Of a stretch of DNA of 64,000 nucleotides, positions 8,852 to 22,040 are shown one piece after another. Position 1 is the first letter of the stretch. Every line of letters starts with the position of its first letter. The notes beneath the pieces were generated by a model. That model was not told the DNA's origin. It saw only the letters and a list, made by a program, of their open reading frames with translations, and searched no databases. The position numbers and the translations under genes are program-made. Source of the stretch: Elusimicrobiota bacterium (lineage in GTDB: Bacteria; Elusimicrobiota; Elusimicrobia; UBA1565); assembly GCA_016196755.1 (NCBI GenBank), contig JACPXC010000046.1, forward strand, positions 124,001 through 188,000, written 5' to 3'.

Positions 8852-8898
8852 TCGTCGGGGTAACGGCGCATCAGCTCAAGGACGTTCTCGCTCTGCAT
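8740..8898 (-). CDS. Small protein (52 aa), resembles DUF5678-type proteins
   Basis: A short reading frame from ATG at 8898: it starts MQSENVLELMRRYPDEWLVL and ends FLRSSR. The YPDEWLVL segment followed by a short variable loop and Leu/Arg-rich helix recalls the DUF5678 small-protein family (YPgkWVal...), but the assignment is by eye. It overlaps the 5' end of the next minus-strand gene, and the Cys-free, charged composition suggests a cytoplasmic product. It could also be a chance reading frame. Confidence 0.4.
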   Translation of the reverse strand: MQSENVLELMRRYPDEWLVLDRSWSVLDRGPELAPLRERWAGRRTTFLRSSR

Positions 8899-8961
8899 CC
8901 GTCAGTTGTACAAATACCACATTGCGGACATGTTTCGTACACAAGCCGCCGGCGGCTGCAT

Positions 8962-8975
8962 CCTAGGTCCTAAGG
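8962..8975 (+). promoter_or_regulatory. CCTAGGTCCTAAGG motif upstream of the metalloprotease gene
   Basis: The longest match to the recurring motif, 94 nt before the ATG at 9069. It contains the palindromic cores CCTAGG and TAGGTCCTA. It lies between the metalloprotease gene and the divergent small gene at 8740-8898, so it could serve either. Confidence 0.5.
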
Positions 8976-9068
8976 CCCCGTGGGCCCAATGACGCGCGAA
9001 TGGGACCCCTTCGGCTCATGGGGCCCGTCGAAGGTGAGTTGTACCATCAGCCACTTACCGGAGGACGC

Positions 9069-11432
9069 ATGAACGAACGCCATCCCGCCTCGAAGATTTT
9101 CTCCGCCGCGTTAGCGGCCGCCCTGGCCGTCGGCCCCACGCCGCTCTGGGCCCAGATGAACGCCCGGGCCGTCTCCGCCCCGGCCGTCACCGCCGTCCCC
9201 GGCGCCGCCGGCGCCGCCTCGCTGGCCGCCCCGGCCGCCAACGTCGGCCTGACCCCCACCCTCGCCGCGCCCGGGTCGGTCCTGCCCACTCCCAGCCTCA
9301 GCGGCCTCTCGATCGTCGCCGCGAACGTCCCCGTGGCCGCCGCGCCGGCCGCCGCCGCCGCCCTTTCCGGCTCGATCGCCGGTCCGGCGGCCCAGGCCGC
9401 CGTCGGTCCCGCCGCCGCCGCCGTCGAGACTGTCACGGTCGCCGGCAAGCCGGTCCCCAACGCCTTCATCAACGGCACCTCTCCCTATAATAAGCCCCCC
9501 GCGAAGGGTCTGAGCGCCGTCCTCGGCGCGATCACGAAAAGCCTGAGCTTCGGCCGCACCTCCGCCATGTTCACGGGCGGTGCCGTCGGCTTCCGGCCCG
9601 AGGAAGCCGCGCCGCAGGACCGCGACGGCGTCCGCCTCGACCCCAAGCCCAGCCTCCCCCAGCAGACCGAGTCCCCCGGCCTGAGCTGGGACAAGGTACA
9701 GCTCCCCGGCGTCCAGCCGCGCCGCACGCTCCTCCAGCGCTTCGGCATCACGGCCTCGCCGGCCGGCCCGGTCGCGCTGCCGGGCAACCCCACTGACGCC
9801 GCCGGCGTCGAGTCCGCCCTGCGTCGCCTGATCCAGGCCACCCCCAGCGAGTACGGCGGAGTGGCCTCGGCTCAGTTGGCCACGGTCATCGCGCATAGGG
9901 TCGCCGGCCAAAGCGGCTTGGCCGACACCATCTACGTCAACTTCAAGCAGCTCCACAACGGCGTCACCGTCGACGGGACCTTCCTCGGCTTCACGGTGAA
10001 GATCATCGACGGCAAGGCCGTCGTGATCGGCTCCTCGGCCAACCTCTTCCCCTGGCTCGACGTCGACACCTTCGGCCGCTTCGACGACCGCGCCATCCTC
10101 GAGCGCGCGGCGACCCGGCTCGGCCACACCACGGCCTCGCCCGACGACTTCAACGACCAGGGCGTCAAGCTCATGCACCTCGAGGGCCAGTGGCGCGCGG
10201 TGCGCCTGATGATGTCCAAGGCCAAGACCCTGGTGGCCGCCGTCGACATCAACACCGGCCAGACCTTCGCCTGGGACGCCCGCCACAGCCTCAACGTCTC
10301 CGGCAACGTCTCGGGCCGCGCGATCGCCGACGGCCCCATCGAGTCAGGCGTCCCCTCGCCGATGGCGGTCGGCCACGTCGAGATCGTCGCGTCCAACGGC
10401 CGCAAGTACTTCGCCGACTACGAGGGCCGCTTCACGGTAGAGGGCGAGGGCGACGCGCCCGTCAAGCTGACCGTCAAGCTGTCGGGCCGCTACGCCGCGG
10501 TCTCCGACCAGGAGCGCAAGGACCTGGTCGTCACGGTGACGGCCAAGCCCGGCGAAGAGCTGCGCGTCGTCTTTAATCCCGCGGGCAAGGACGAGAACGC
10601 CCTGGCCCAGATGAACGCCTACATCCACACGACCGCGGTCCACGAGTTCCTGACCAAGCACGGCATCAGCCTCACGACGCTCGACAAGCCGATGCCCGTC
10701 AAGGTCAATATCGACGACGAGTGCAACGCCTACTACACGCCCTACAGCCCCAGCCTGAACTTCTTTAAGTCGAGCGCGCGCTGCGCGAACTCGTCCTACA
10801 ACGACGTCGCCCAGCACGAGTACGGCCACGCGCTCGACGACGCCGCCCACGGCGGCATCAAGAACGGCGGCCTGAGCGAGGCCATCGGCGACATGCTGGC
10901 CATGATGCTGACCGGCCAGCCGATCATCGGCCGCGGCTTCCTCAAGGGCGGAAACCCCGACTACATCCGCACCGGCGAGAACAAATACCAGTACCGCTCG
11001 CGCGACGAGGTCCACGCCCAGGGCCAGGCCGGCGGCGGCTTCGTCTGGAAGCTGCGCAAGTCCTTCGTCGCCGCGCTAGGCGAGGTCGAGGGCGTCGCAT
11101 TGACCAACGCCCTGATCCTGCCCGCGATCCTCGCGTCCAACCGCGACATCCCGGCGTTCATCAACTCGGTGCTCCTGCGCGACATCGGCGCCGACGGGGT
11201 CGCCCCGCACTACCAGCAGATCGCCGCCGCGGCCGCCGCGCACGGCATCAAGGTCGCCGAGCCCAAGCCGGGTCAGATCGCCCCGACCGGCGGCTACGTC
11301 CAGGCCGAGAACTGGTGGTCGCCGATCATCTCCGGCCTCTGGTCGGCGTGGCAGACCGCCGCGCAGGTCATGTCGGGTCCGCGCAACGCCCCGGCCGACG
11401 ACAAGCCGGCCAGCGGGCGCTGGGACATCTAG
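9069..11432 (+). CDS. Secreted zinc metalloprotease, thermolysin (M4)-like
   Basis: A 787-aa preproprotein starting at the ATG preceded by GGAGG (the upstream in-frame ATG at 9000 has no such site). Signal peptide at 1-28, then about 110 residues of Ala/Pro/Val-rich sequence, an FTP/PepSY-like propeptide (about 255-335), and the catalytic domain with zinc motif HEYGH at 583-587 and the downstream Glu604 in GLSEAIGD. All zinc ligands and the catalytic Glu are present. A segment around 430-500 (VEIVASNGRKYFADYEGRF) looks like an inserted beta domain. A strong terminator follows. The gene carries the CCTAGGTCCTAA motif upstream. Confidence 0.9.
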   Translation: MNERHPASKIFSAALAAALAVGPTPLWAQMNARAVSAPAVTAVPGAAGAASLAAPAANVGLTPTLAAPGSVLPTPSLSGLSIVAANVPVAAAPAAAAALSGSIAGPAAQAAVGPAAAAVETVTVAGKPVPNAFINGTSPYNKPPAKGLSAVLGAITKSLSFGRTSAMFTGGAVGFRPEEAAPQDRDGVRLDPKPSLPQQTESPGLSWDKVQLPGVQPRRTLLQRFGITASPAGPVALPGNPTDAAGVESALRRLIQATPSEYGGVASAQLATVIAHRVAGQSGLADTIYVNFKQLHNGVTVDGTFLGFTVKIIDGKAVVIGSSANLFPWLDVDTFGRFDDRAILERAATRLGHTTASPDDFNDQGVKLMHLEGQWRAVRLMMSKAKTLVAAVDINTGQTFAWDARHSLNVSGNVSGRAIADGPIESGVPSPMAVGHVEIVASNGRKYFADYEGRFTVEGEGDAPVKLTVKLSGRYAAVSDQERKDLVVTVTAKPGEELRVVFNPAGKDENALAQMNAYIHTTAVHEFLTKHGISLTTLDKPMPVKVNIDDECNAYYTPYSPSLNFFKSSARCANSSYNDVAQHEYGHALDDAAHGGIKNGGLSEAIGDMLAMMLTGQPIIGRGFLKGGNPDYIRTGENKYQYRSRDEVHAQGQAGGGFVWKLRKSFVAALGEVEGVALTNALILPAILASNRDIPAFINSVLLRDIGADGVAPHYQQIAAAAAAHGIKVAEPKPGQIAPTGGYVQAENWWSPIISGLWSAWQTAAQVMSGPRNAPADDKPASGRWDI

Positions 11433-11452
11433 ACCCGAGCGAATCAGAAAGG

Positions 11453-11488
11453 AGCCCTCCGGCCTATGGCCGGGGGGCTTCTTCTTTT
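11453..11488 (+). terminator. Rho-independent terminator of the metalloprotease gene
   Basis: A 12-bp stem (AGCCCTCCGGCC with GGCCGGGGGGCT, one T-G pair), TAT loop, followed by TCTTCTTTT. It lies 20 nt after the stop codon. Confidence 0.85.
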
Positions 11489-11510
11489 CCCGGGCCCGAG
11501 CGCCAGTAGG

Positions 11511-11528
11511 ACTATCCGCGCGGATAGT
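11511..11528. repeat. 18-bp palindrome, left copy flanking the HNH gene
   Basis: ACTATCCGCGCGGATAGT, a perfect palindrome, identical to the copy at 12678-12695. The two copies bracket the HNH gene and mark the limits of a segment with less GC-biased codon use. Confidence 0.85.
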
Positions 11529-11578
11529 ATCCCCCTGCGCCGCGGGAACTTTTTTGCGACTTCTGCGTATATATAGAT

Positions 11579-12694
11579 ATGGAGAGCATTCCGATCGAGT
11601 TCGGGTCGTTGGCGACCACGATAAAGGGATTGGACGATGAAGCCTTGGAGCAACGGCTATCCAGGCTCACTGGGATCGAACGAAAGGCGCTTGTGCTGCT
11701 CCTCGCCCATCTAGGCGAGTTTGACGGACGTAGACTGTATGCCGACCGGGGACAACCCTCTCTGTTTGCCTACTGCGTGAGGGTCCTGGGCTACTCAGAG
11801 CAAGAGGCGTACAAGCGGATCCAAGCCGCGCGCGCGGCGAAGACCTATCCCGTTCTACTCGAACGCCTTGCCGCAGGACGACTTAGCCTGACCGGCATCG
11901 TCATTCTCGCCCCGCACCTGCGCCAAGAGAACATCGAGGAGGTCCTGTCCGCGTCCGATGGCAAGGCTACGAGAGCCCTGGAGGTCATCGCGGCAGAGCT
12001 TGCTCCAAGGCCCGACTCCCCCGATTGCATTCGGGCGCTGCCGCCCCCTAATCCTCCGCATCCTCCCGTGGGCACCAGCCCCTCGGATGCCGAAGTAGGG
12101 TCCGACACGCCGGGGGCACTCCCCTTGGCCGCGGTGAACCAAGACAAAAGGGGGACGCAGACCAGCCCGCCGTCGATCGGCTCCCGGGAAGACATCGAGC
12201 CGTTGTCCTTCCAAAGAATACTCTTTCGCTTTACCGGCAGCTCTGAGTTGCGAAGGAAGTACGACCGCGCCTTGGGGCTCGGCTTGGGACGGGCTGGCGG
12301 CCGCTCGCTGGAAGCCGCATTTGAAGAGGCGCTGGATACTTGGCTCGAAAAATCAGATCCCGAGCGGCGACACGCGCGCCGTCAGGGCGCGAGGCGCTCT
12401 ATTGCCGTACAGGAGGAAGCGGGAAAGAACAGGTCCCGCCGAATCCCCGTCGCGCTACGCGACCAGGTTTGGAACCGAGATGGGGGGCGCTGCACATATG
12501 CTGGAAAGGACGGTGATAGATGTCCAGAGACCAAGTGGCTGGAAATCGACCACGTCATCCCTTTCGCGCTAGGGGGATCCTCGAATGATCCCTCCAACCT
12601 CAGATTGAGTTGCCGCGCGCACAATCAACTCTGGGCACGCCGGATATTCGGGGAGCGGCAAGCTAGGCGGCGCAACGACTATCCGCGCGGATAG
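11579..12694 (+). CDS. HNH endonuclease with N-terminal DUF222-like helical region
   Basis: A 371-aa protein. The C-terminal HNH nuclease has Cys305 (RCTY) and Cys315 (RCPETKW), the IDHVIP core with Asp324-His325, and CRAHN at 345-349, so metal and zinc sites appear intact. The first 140 residues are helical (RLSRLTGIERKALVLLLAHL, LGYSEQEAYKRIQAARA) as in bacterial DUF222/HNH proteins. Residues 145-200 are a Pro-rich linker. There is no Shine-Dalgarno sequence. The last codons (Asp-Tyr-Pro-Arg-Gly-stop) lie inside the right palindrome. Codon use is less GC-rich than in the neighbours, consistent with transfer as a selfish or homing-type gene. Confidence 0.85.
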   Translation: MESIPIEFGSLATTIKGLDDEALEQRLSRLTGIERKALVLLLAHLGEFDGRRLYADRGQPSLFAYCVRVLGYSEQEAYKRIQAARAAKTYPVLLERLAAGRLSLTGIVILAPHLRQENIEEVLSASDGKATRALEVIAAELAPRPDSPDCIRALPPPNPPHPPVGTSPSDAEVGSDTPGALPLAAVNQDKRGTQTSPPSIGSREDIEPLSFQRILFRFTGSSELRRKYDRALGLGLGRAGGRSLEAAFEEALDTWLEKSDPERRHARRQGARRSIAVQEEAGKNRSRRIPVALRDQVWNRDGGRCTYAGKDGDRCPETKWLEIDHVIPFALGGSSNDPSNLRLSCRAHNQLWARRIFGERQARRRNDYPRG

Positions 12695-12695
12695 T
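12678..12695. repeat. 18-bp palindrome, right copy flanking the HNH gene
   Basis: Same sequence as 11511-11528. It contains the stop codon of the HNH gene and lies 9 bp before the convergent mreB stop. Confidence 0.85.
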
Positions 12696-12703
12696 TCGGC
12701 CGG

Positions 12704-13765
12704 CTATTGGCCCTTGTTGAGGGACCGGCGCAGCTTGGAGAGGTTGACCCGGCCGTTGCGCTGCATCTCGTCGAGGACTTCCAGATAGCGCCCGGTGCCG
12801 CGCGCCACGCAGGTCAGGGGGTCCTCGGCGCGCTGGACGGGCAGTTCGGTCTCCTGGCGGATGAGGTCGGGCAGGCCGCGCAGGAGGGCGCCGCCGCCGG
12901 CCACGATGATGCCGCGGTCGACGAGGTCGGCCGAGAGCTCGGCCGGGGTCTCCTCGAGGGCGTCCTTGATCATGTCGATGATGAGGTTGACCGGCTCCTT
13001 GAGGGCCCCGCGGACCTCCTCGGAGCTGATGAGGACGGTGCGCGGCAGGCCGGTGGCCTGGTCGCGGCCCTTGACCTCCATCGTCATCTCCTCCTTGAGG
13101 GGATAGACCGAGCCGATACGCAGCTTGATCTCCTCGGAGGTGGCCTCGCCGATGATGAGGTTGTGCTTGCGGCGTAAAAACTGCTGGATGGCCTCGTCGA
13201 ACTCGTCGCCGGCGATGCCGATGCACTTGGAGACCACCATGCCGCCCAGCGAGATGACGGCGGCCTCGGTGGCGCCGCCGCCGATGTCGACGATCATCGA
13301 GGCGTGCGGCTCGGAGACCGGCAGGCCCGCTCCGATGGCCGAGGCCATGGCCTCGTCGATGAGGAAGACCTCGCGCGCCCCGGCCTGCTCGGCCGACTCC
13401 TGCACGGCGCGGCGCTCGACCTCGGTGATGCCCGAGGGGACGCTTATTACGATGCGCGGGCGCAAAAGGCTCGAGCGCGCGTGCACCTTGCGGATGAAGT
13501 ATTTGATCATCTCCTGCGTGACGTAGAAGTCGGCGATGACGCCGTTCTTTAAGGGACGCACGGTGATGATCGACTCCGGCGTGCGGCCGAGCATGCGCTT
13601 GGCCTCGGTGCCGACGGCCAGCACGCGCCGCGACTCCTTGTCGAGCGCGACGACCGAGGGCTCGCGCAGGACGATGTCCTTGCCCTTCACGCAGACCAGG
13701 GTATTGGCCGTGCCGAGGTCGATACCCATGTCGTTGGAGAACATCCCGAAGATATAGTCGAGCAT
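12704..13765 (-). CDS. mreB: Rod shape-determining actin homologue MreB
   Basis: A 353-aa bacterial actin that assembles on the inner membrane and directs lateral wall synthesis. The family motifs are present: [12 protein letters not shown] (phosphate 1), [54 protein letters not shown] (phosphate 2) and [13 protein letters not shown] (adenosine). The N-terminal MLDYIFGMF is a plausible amphipathic membrane helix. AGGAG lies before the ATG. mreC/mreD are not adjacent. Downstream on the same strand is mtgA after 137 nt on the upstream side, so both belong to wall growth. Confidence 0.97.
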   Translation of the reverse strand: MLDYIFGMFSNDMGIDLGTANTLVCVKGKDIVLREPSVVALDKESRRVLAVGTEAKRMLGRTPESIITVRPLKNGVIADFYVTQEMIKYFIRKVHARSSLLRPRIVISVPSGITEVERRAVQESAEQAGAREVFLIDEAMASAIGAGLPVSEPHASMIVDIGGGATEAAVISLGGMVVSKCIGIAGDEFDEAIQQFLRRKHNLIIGEATSEEIKLRIGSVYPLKEEMTMEVKGRDQATGLPRTVLISSEEVRGALKEPVNLIIDMIKDALEETPAELSADLVDRGIIVAGGGALLRGLPDLIRQETELPVQRAEDPLTCVARGTGRYLEVLDEMQRNGRVNLSKLRRSLNKGQ

Positions 13766-13799
13766 GCGCTGGGGCTCCTGGCCTGGATTATGCGTAAAA

Positions 13800-14567
13800 T
13801 CAAAGCGCTTGTATAGACGGCGCGGGCTCGGGCCCGGGAGCGGTCAAGCCGCCCTTGCGGCGCAGGCGCTCGAGATAGACCCTCCGGAGCTTGAGCAGGC
13901 GCTCGTCGGGCTCCACCGACGGGTTGCGGTCGTAGGGGCTGGGCAGGGCGGCGGCCATGCTGACGGCCTCCTCGGGCGAGAGCTCGGCGGCGGCTTTCCC
14001 GAAGTACTCCCGGCTCGCCGCCTCGGCGCCGAACACGCCCTCCCCCCACTCCACGATGTTGAGGTAGATCTCCAGCAGGCGCTCCTTGCCCAGCGTGCGC
14101 TCGAGATGCCGGGCGATGAGGATCTCCCGGACCTTGCGGCCGTAGCTGCGCTCCGGCGAGAGGTAGAGGTTGCGCGCCACCTGCTGGGAGATCGTGCTGG
14201 CCCCGCGCCGGGGACGCTCCCCGCGCAGGTTGGCGCGCAGGACGGGCTCGAGCTCACGCCAATCCACCCCGCGGTGGCGGAAGAAGCGGTCGTCCTCGGC
14301 GATGAGCACGGCCTGGACCAGATGCGGGGAGATCGCGGAGATCGGGACCCAGGTCATCGCCGTGCCTGCCTTCTGCCCCTTGCGCGCCATGCGCCGGGCG
14401 TAGAGCGCCGTGTAGCGGGTGGTGGTGGGGTGCCGGCTCTTGAGGCTGGAGACGTCCGGCAGCCAGAGAAGGTAGCAGACGGCGCAGAGGCCCGCGGCGG
14501 AGGCGACCAGGCCGGCCGCCAGGAAAGAGGACGTTTCCATCTCCGATATACGGCGGCCGGGCCCCAT
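13800..14567 (-). CDS. mtgA: Monofunctional biosynthetic peptidoglycan transglycosylase
   Basis: A 255-aa GT51 glycosyltransferase that polymerises lipid II into glycan strands at the inner membrane. One N-terminal membrane anchor (about residues 14-36). The catalytic motif [12 protein letters not shown] carries the first Glu, followed by [28 protein letters not shown] and ILEIYLN-type motif [17 protein letters not shown], as in MtgA. No transpeptidase domain follows. The gene reads toward mreB with a 34-nt gap, fitting a shared role in rod elongation. The start may be the ATG at 14540 instead of 14567. Confidence 0.93.
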   Translation of the reverse strand: MGPGRRISEMETSSFLAAGLVASAAGLCAVCYLLWLPDVSSLKSRHPTTTRYTALYARRMARKGQKAGTAMTWVPISAISPHLVQAVLIAEDDRFFRHRGVDWRELEPVLRANLRGERPRRGASTISQQVARNLYLSPERSYGRKVREILIARHLERTLGKERLLEIYLNIVEWGEGVFGAEAASREYFGKAAAELSPEEAVSMAAALPSPYDRNPSVEPDERLLKLRRVYLERLRRKGGLTAPGPEPAPSIQAL

Positions 14568-14645
14568 TCCCTACAGCATATCCGGCCTGGGGACCGAACG
14601 CCAGGGGCCGGAGCTCTCCGGCTCGGATGGCAGGACCGTTGCTAC

Positions 14646-16382
<1,737 letters not shown>

Positions 16383-16402
16383 GGCCCCGGCAAGCTTGTT
16401 GC

Positions 16403-16408
16403 TATACA
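16403..16408 (+). promoter_or_regulatory. -10 box (TATACA) of the second hybrid kinase gene
   Basis: TATACA ends 9 nt before the ATG at 16418, and no Shine-Dalgarno sequence intervenes. A TTG lies about 17 nt further upstream. Confidence 0.35.
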
Positions 16409-16417
16409 GATGTCTCG

Positions 16418-17824
16418 ATGACTCCTGACAAGCGTCAGCCGCGGTTGCGGCCCGAACGCGCCCCACTGTACCAATACGCCTTGATCTGCGCGGCCGTGAC
16501 CGCCGTCGCCGCGGCGGCCCACTACCACACCCACGGGAGCCACGCCGCCCTGTCGGTAGCGGCCCTCTTTACGGCGGCCGGCGTGCTGTTCGTCCGCTTG
16601 GTGGCCCTCAACGAGACGTCCGCCGCCGCGGCCTGGGAACGCGAGACGGAGTACGTCGCCAGGGAGCTGTCCTTGACCAGCCAACTCCAGCAGTCCCAGA
16701 AGCTGGAGGCCATGGGACGCCTGGCCGGCGGGGTGGCCCATGACTTTAACAACATCCTCACCGCCATCCTGGGCTTCGCCCAACTCGGGCAGGCGGACCT
16801 CTCCGCCGGCTCGGGACTGCGCGCCGACCTGGCCGAGATCGAGCGCGGGGCGCGCCGCGCCGCCGAGCTGACCCGGCAGCTCCTGATCTTCAGCCGTAAA
16901 CAGGCCGTCTCGCCCGCCCTGCTTGAGCCCGCGCAGGTCGTCGCCAACCTGCAGCGCATGCTGGGGCGCATCGTGGGAGAGGACCTGCGCCTCGACTTCG
17001 TCGCGCAGACCGAGGGAGGCAGGATCCTGGCCGACGCCGGTCAGTTGGAGCAGGTGATCCTCAACTTCGTGGTCAACAGCCGTGACGCGATGCCCGGAGG
17101 AGGGACGGTGGAGATCGCCGTCCGCGAGCGCGCGCTGGCGGCGCCTTTGCCATGCTTGGACGGGGCCGTCCCCGCTGGGCGCTATCTCGTCACGTCTGTA
17201 AGCGACAAAGGCAAGGGCATCGCGCCCGAGGACCTGCCGAGGATCTGCGAGCCCTTCTTCACGACCAAGGCTTCCGGCGTAGGGACGGGGCTGGGCCTCT
17301 CGACGGTCTATGGGATCGTGAAGCAGGCCGGGGCCTTCCTGCACGTCGAGAGCGCACGCGGCGTCGGGACGACCATGAGCGTATATTGGCCGAGGCAAGA
17401 GGCGGCGGACGCCACCGAGCGCGCGGTGGTCCAAGTAAAAGGCGGCACGGAGCAAATCCTGCTCGTCGAGGACGAGGAGGCGGTCAGGGATATTGCGATG
17501 CGCGTGCTCGCCAAGGCCGGGTATCGGGTGACGGCCTTCCCGAACGCCGCGGAAGCCCTGGCTTGGACTTTCCAGCCCGGGGCCGCCTTCGAACTCCTGC
17601 TGACCGACGTCGTCTTGCCCGGAGACATGAGCGGCCCCGCCTTAGCCGGAGCGCTGCGTCCCTCTAGGCCCCACGCGAAGGTCCTCTACACATCCGGCCA
17701 TTTCGACTCCAACCTCACCGACCTCGGCGCGCTGGCTCCCGGCGCGCGCTTGCTCCAAAAGCCGTATGCGCGGGAGTCTTTGCTGGAGGCCGTCCGGGCG
17801 GCATTGGACGCGGGGCCGGCATAA
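16418..17824 (+). CDS. Hybrid histidine kinase with receiver, lacking a PAS domain
   Basis: A 468-aa paralogue of the preceding kinase. Two N-terminal hydrophobic segments (about 20-65) are followed directly by HisKA (His108 in VAHDFNNILTAI), HATPase (LNFVVNSRDAM, GTGLGL) and a receiver with Asp397 (LLTDVVLPG) and Lys in LLQKPY. From the HisKA on, the two proteins align nearly without gaps, so they arose by tandem duplication with loss or gain of the PAS sensor. With no sensor domain, it may sense through its membrane segments or act with its neighbour. No dedicated output regulator is adjacent. Confidence 0.9.
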   Translation: MTPDKRQPRLRPERAPLYQYALICAAVTAVAAAAHYHTHGSHAALSVAALFTAAGVLFVRLVALNETSAAAAWERETEYVARELSLTSQLQQSQKLEAMGRLAGGVAHDFNNILTAILGFAQLGQADLSAGSGLRADLAEIERGARRAAELTRQLLIFSRKQAVSPALLEPAQVVANLQRMLGRIVGEDLRLDFVAQTEGGRILADAGQLEQVILNFVVNSRDAMPGGGTVEIAVRERALAAPLPCLDGAVPAGRYLVTSVSDKGKGIAPEDLPRICEPFFTTKASGVGTGLGLSTVYGIVKQAGAFLHVESARGVGTTMSVYWPRQEAADATERAVVQVKGGTEQILLVEDEEAVRDIAMRVLAKAGYRVTAFPNAAEALAWTFQPGAAFELLLTDVVLPGDMSGPALAGALRPSRPHAKVLYTSGHFDSNLTDLGALAPGARLLQKPYARESLLEAVRAALDAGPA

Positions 17825-17847
17825 GCCGAGGCCGGGGGAGCACCCCG

Positions 17848-19059
17848 TCAGCCCCCGAGCAATCGCTTGAAGAAGCCGCCCAGCGGGGAGACGGCAGGCT
17901 TAGGAGCCAGCGCCTGGCGGGCCCGTTCGGCGCGGCGCTTGGCGGCGTCCCGAGCCGAGGTATAGAAAGCGTCGTGGACCGGCTTCGAGGGCTTGTAGCG
18001 CACGATCAGCATGGTCCGGCGCGGCACGACTCGCTGGGGCGCCGAGTGCAGCGTGGAGAGGTCCCCGGTCAGCGCCTCGCGCTCGGCGTTGGTGATGACG
18101 GCCATGCTCAGCGTGGCGGCCTCGGAGGTCTTGTAGCCCCCCGACTCAGGCAGGTAGAGCACCGTGCCGGGACCGTCCAACGCCAGCGTCAGCGTCATGT
18201 AGCCGCCCAGATCGGCGTGAATCGCGTTTCCCGCGGGGACGTCGTCGCGGACGATGCGCAGGTGGGCGTCGCGCAGCTCGAAGGCCTCGCCGGGAAGGGC
18301 CTTGGCCAGCTCGGCATAGGCTCCGTCGAGCAGTTCCTTGAAGCCCCCGCCGCCGTCCTCGCGCGCTCCCGGGTCGGCCTTCCACCGGCCGGCGTCGTAG
18401 AGCTCGATCACCTCGCCTTTCTCGGTCAGCGCGCTCTTGCTCCGCTTGGCGGCCACGGCGGCCATGCGCTCGAGCAAGCCCTCAGGGATGCCCACCCCCG
18501 GGGCGCTGACCGAATGCCCGTTCTTCTTGAGGCCCGGGAACAAGCGGCTCGAACCGGGCGGCGAAAGGCCCGAGGCGCGCCGGCCGAAGCCTCCCTCGCT
18601 CGGGGTCGGCGCGTCGACGGCGTTCAGAGGACCGAGCTTGCCCGCGCCGTCGAACGCCCGCGCGGCGGCGGCGGCCTGGACTCCCGGCCCCTTGCCTAGG
18701 CCTCCCGAGAGCTGGGCTGCGGCGTCGAGGCCGGCGCGGGCTCCCGGGAGCACTCCCGGAGCGTGCTCGGTCGCGGGAAGGGCGAAAGCGGCCTCGATGA
18801 CAGGCGCGGCGGCCGGGGCCGGAGCGATGAGGGCTGGAGTGGGAAGCGAGGGAGAGGCCGTCCTCGGCGCGACCGAGACGACCGGCGTCGGCATGAGACT
18901 TGGCAGGACGCTATGCCCGCTCAAGGTCGGGGCGATCGAGGCTCCGGCCGCGGCCGCTCCGGCCGGAGCCGGGGCGAGCACGGGGGCCTCGACGACCACC
19001 CTGGTCGGGCCCGCCCAAGACGGGACCGCCAGCGCGGCAAGCAGCGCCCATGTCCTCAT
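17848..19059 (-). CDS. Exported Ala/Pro-rich protein with a 2-oxoglutarate oxygenase-like C-terminal domain
   Basis: A 403-aa protein. Signal peptide at 1-16, then about 150 residues of Ala/Pro/Ser-rich low-complexity sequence. The C-terminal 220 residues fold as a domain in which NAIHADLGGYMTLTLAL, DGPGTVLYLP and TLHSAPQRVVPRRTMLIVRY give an HxD...H...R order like Fe(II)/2-oxoglutarate oxygenases of the DUF1826 type. The match is by eye and moderate; an export signal on such an enzyme would be unusual. A TAAACT box 6 nt before the ATG (19066-19071) suggests leaderless expression. It is divergent from the FtsH-like gene with a motif copy in between. Confidence 0.55.
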   Translation of the reverse strand: MRTWALLAALAVPSWAGPTRVVVEAPVLAPAPAGAAAAGASIAPTLSGHSVLPSLMPTPVVSVAPRTASPSLPTPALIAPAPAAAPVIEAAFALPATEHAPGVLPGARAGLDAAAQLSGGLGKGPGVQAAAAARAFDGAGKLGPLNAVDAPTPSEGGFGRRASGLSPPGSSRLFPGLKKNGHSVSAPGVGIPEGLLERMAAVAAKRSKSALTEKGEVIELYDAGRWKADPGAREDGGGGFKELLDGAYAELAKALPGEAFELRDAHLRIVRDDVPAGNAIHADLGGYMTLTLALDGPGTVLYLPESGGYKTSEAATLSMAVITNAEREALTGDLSTLHSAPQRVVPRRTMLIVRYKPSKPVHDAFYTSARDAAKRRAERARQALAPKPAVSPLGGFFKRLLGG

Positions 19060-19065
19060 ACATTG

Positions 19066-19071
19066 AGTTTA
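19066..19071 (-). promoter_or_regulatory. -10-like box (TAAACT) of the oxygenase-like gene
   Basis: TAAACT on the minus strand, 6 nt before the ATG; no Shine-Dalgarno sequence is visible. Confidence 0.35.
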
Positions 19072-19113
19072 GACCCGCGACGGCGTTAAGTCCAGGCATT
19101 TTGGACCTTTCAC

Positions 19114-19124
19114 GCCTAGGTCCA
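19114..19124. promoter_or_regulatory. GCCTAGGTCCA motif between divergent genes
   Basis: Copy of the recurring motif in the 79-bp gap between the oxygenase-like gene and the FtsH-like gene. It lies 43 nt upstream of the -10-like box of the minus-strand gene and 15-66 nt upstream of the possible starts of the FtsH-like gene. Confidence 0.45.
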
Positions 19125-19138
19125 TCGCCCGGGTAAAT

Positions 19139-22015
<2,877 letters not shown>

Positions 22016-22040
22016 CGCCGGAGTGTGATACGCTCTGGTC

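Noticed and set aside
17825-17847. GGGGG...CCCCC pairing between convergent genes as terminator
   Set aside because: The stem is short and badly spaced and no T-run follows on either strand.
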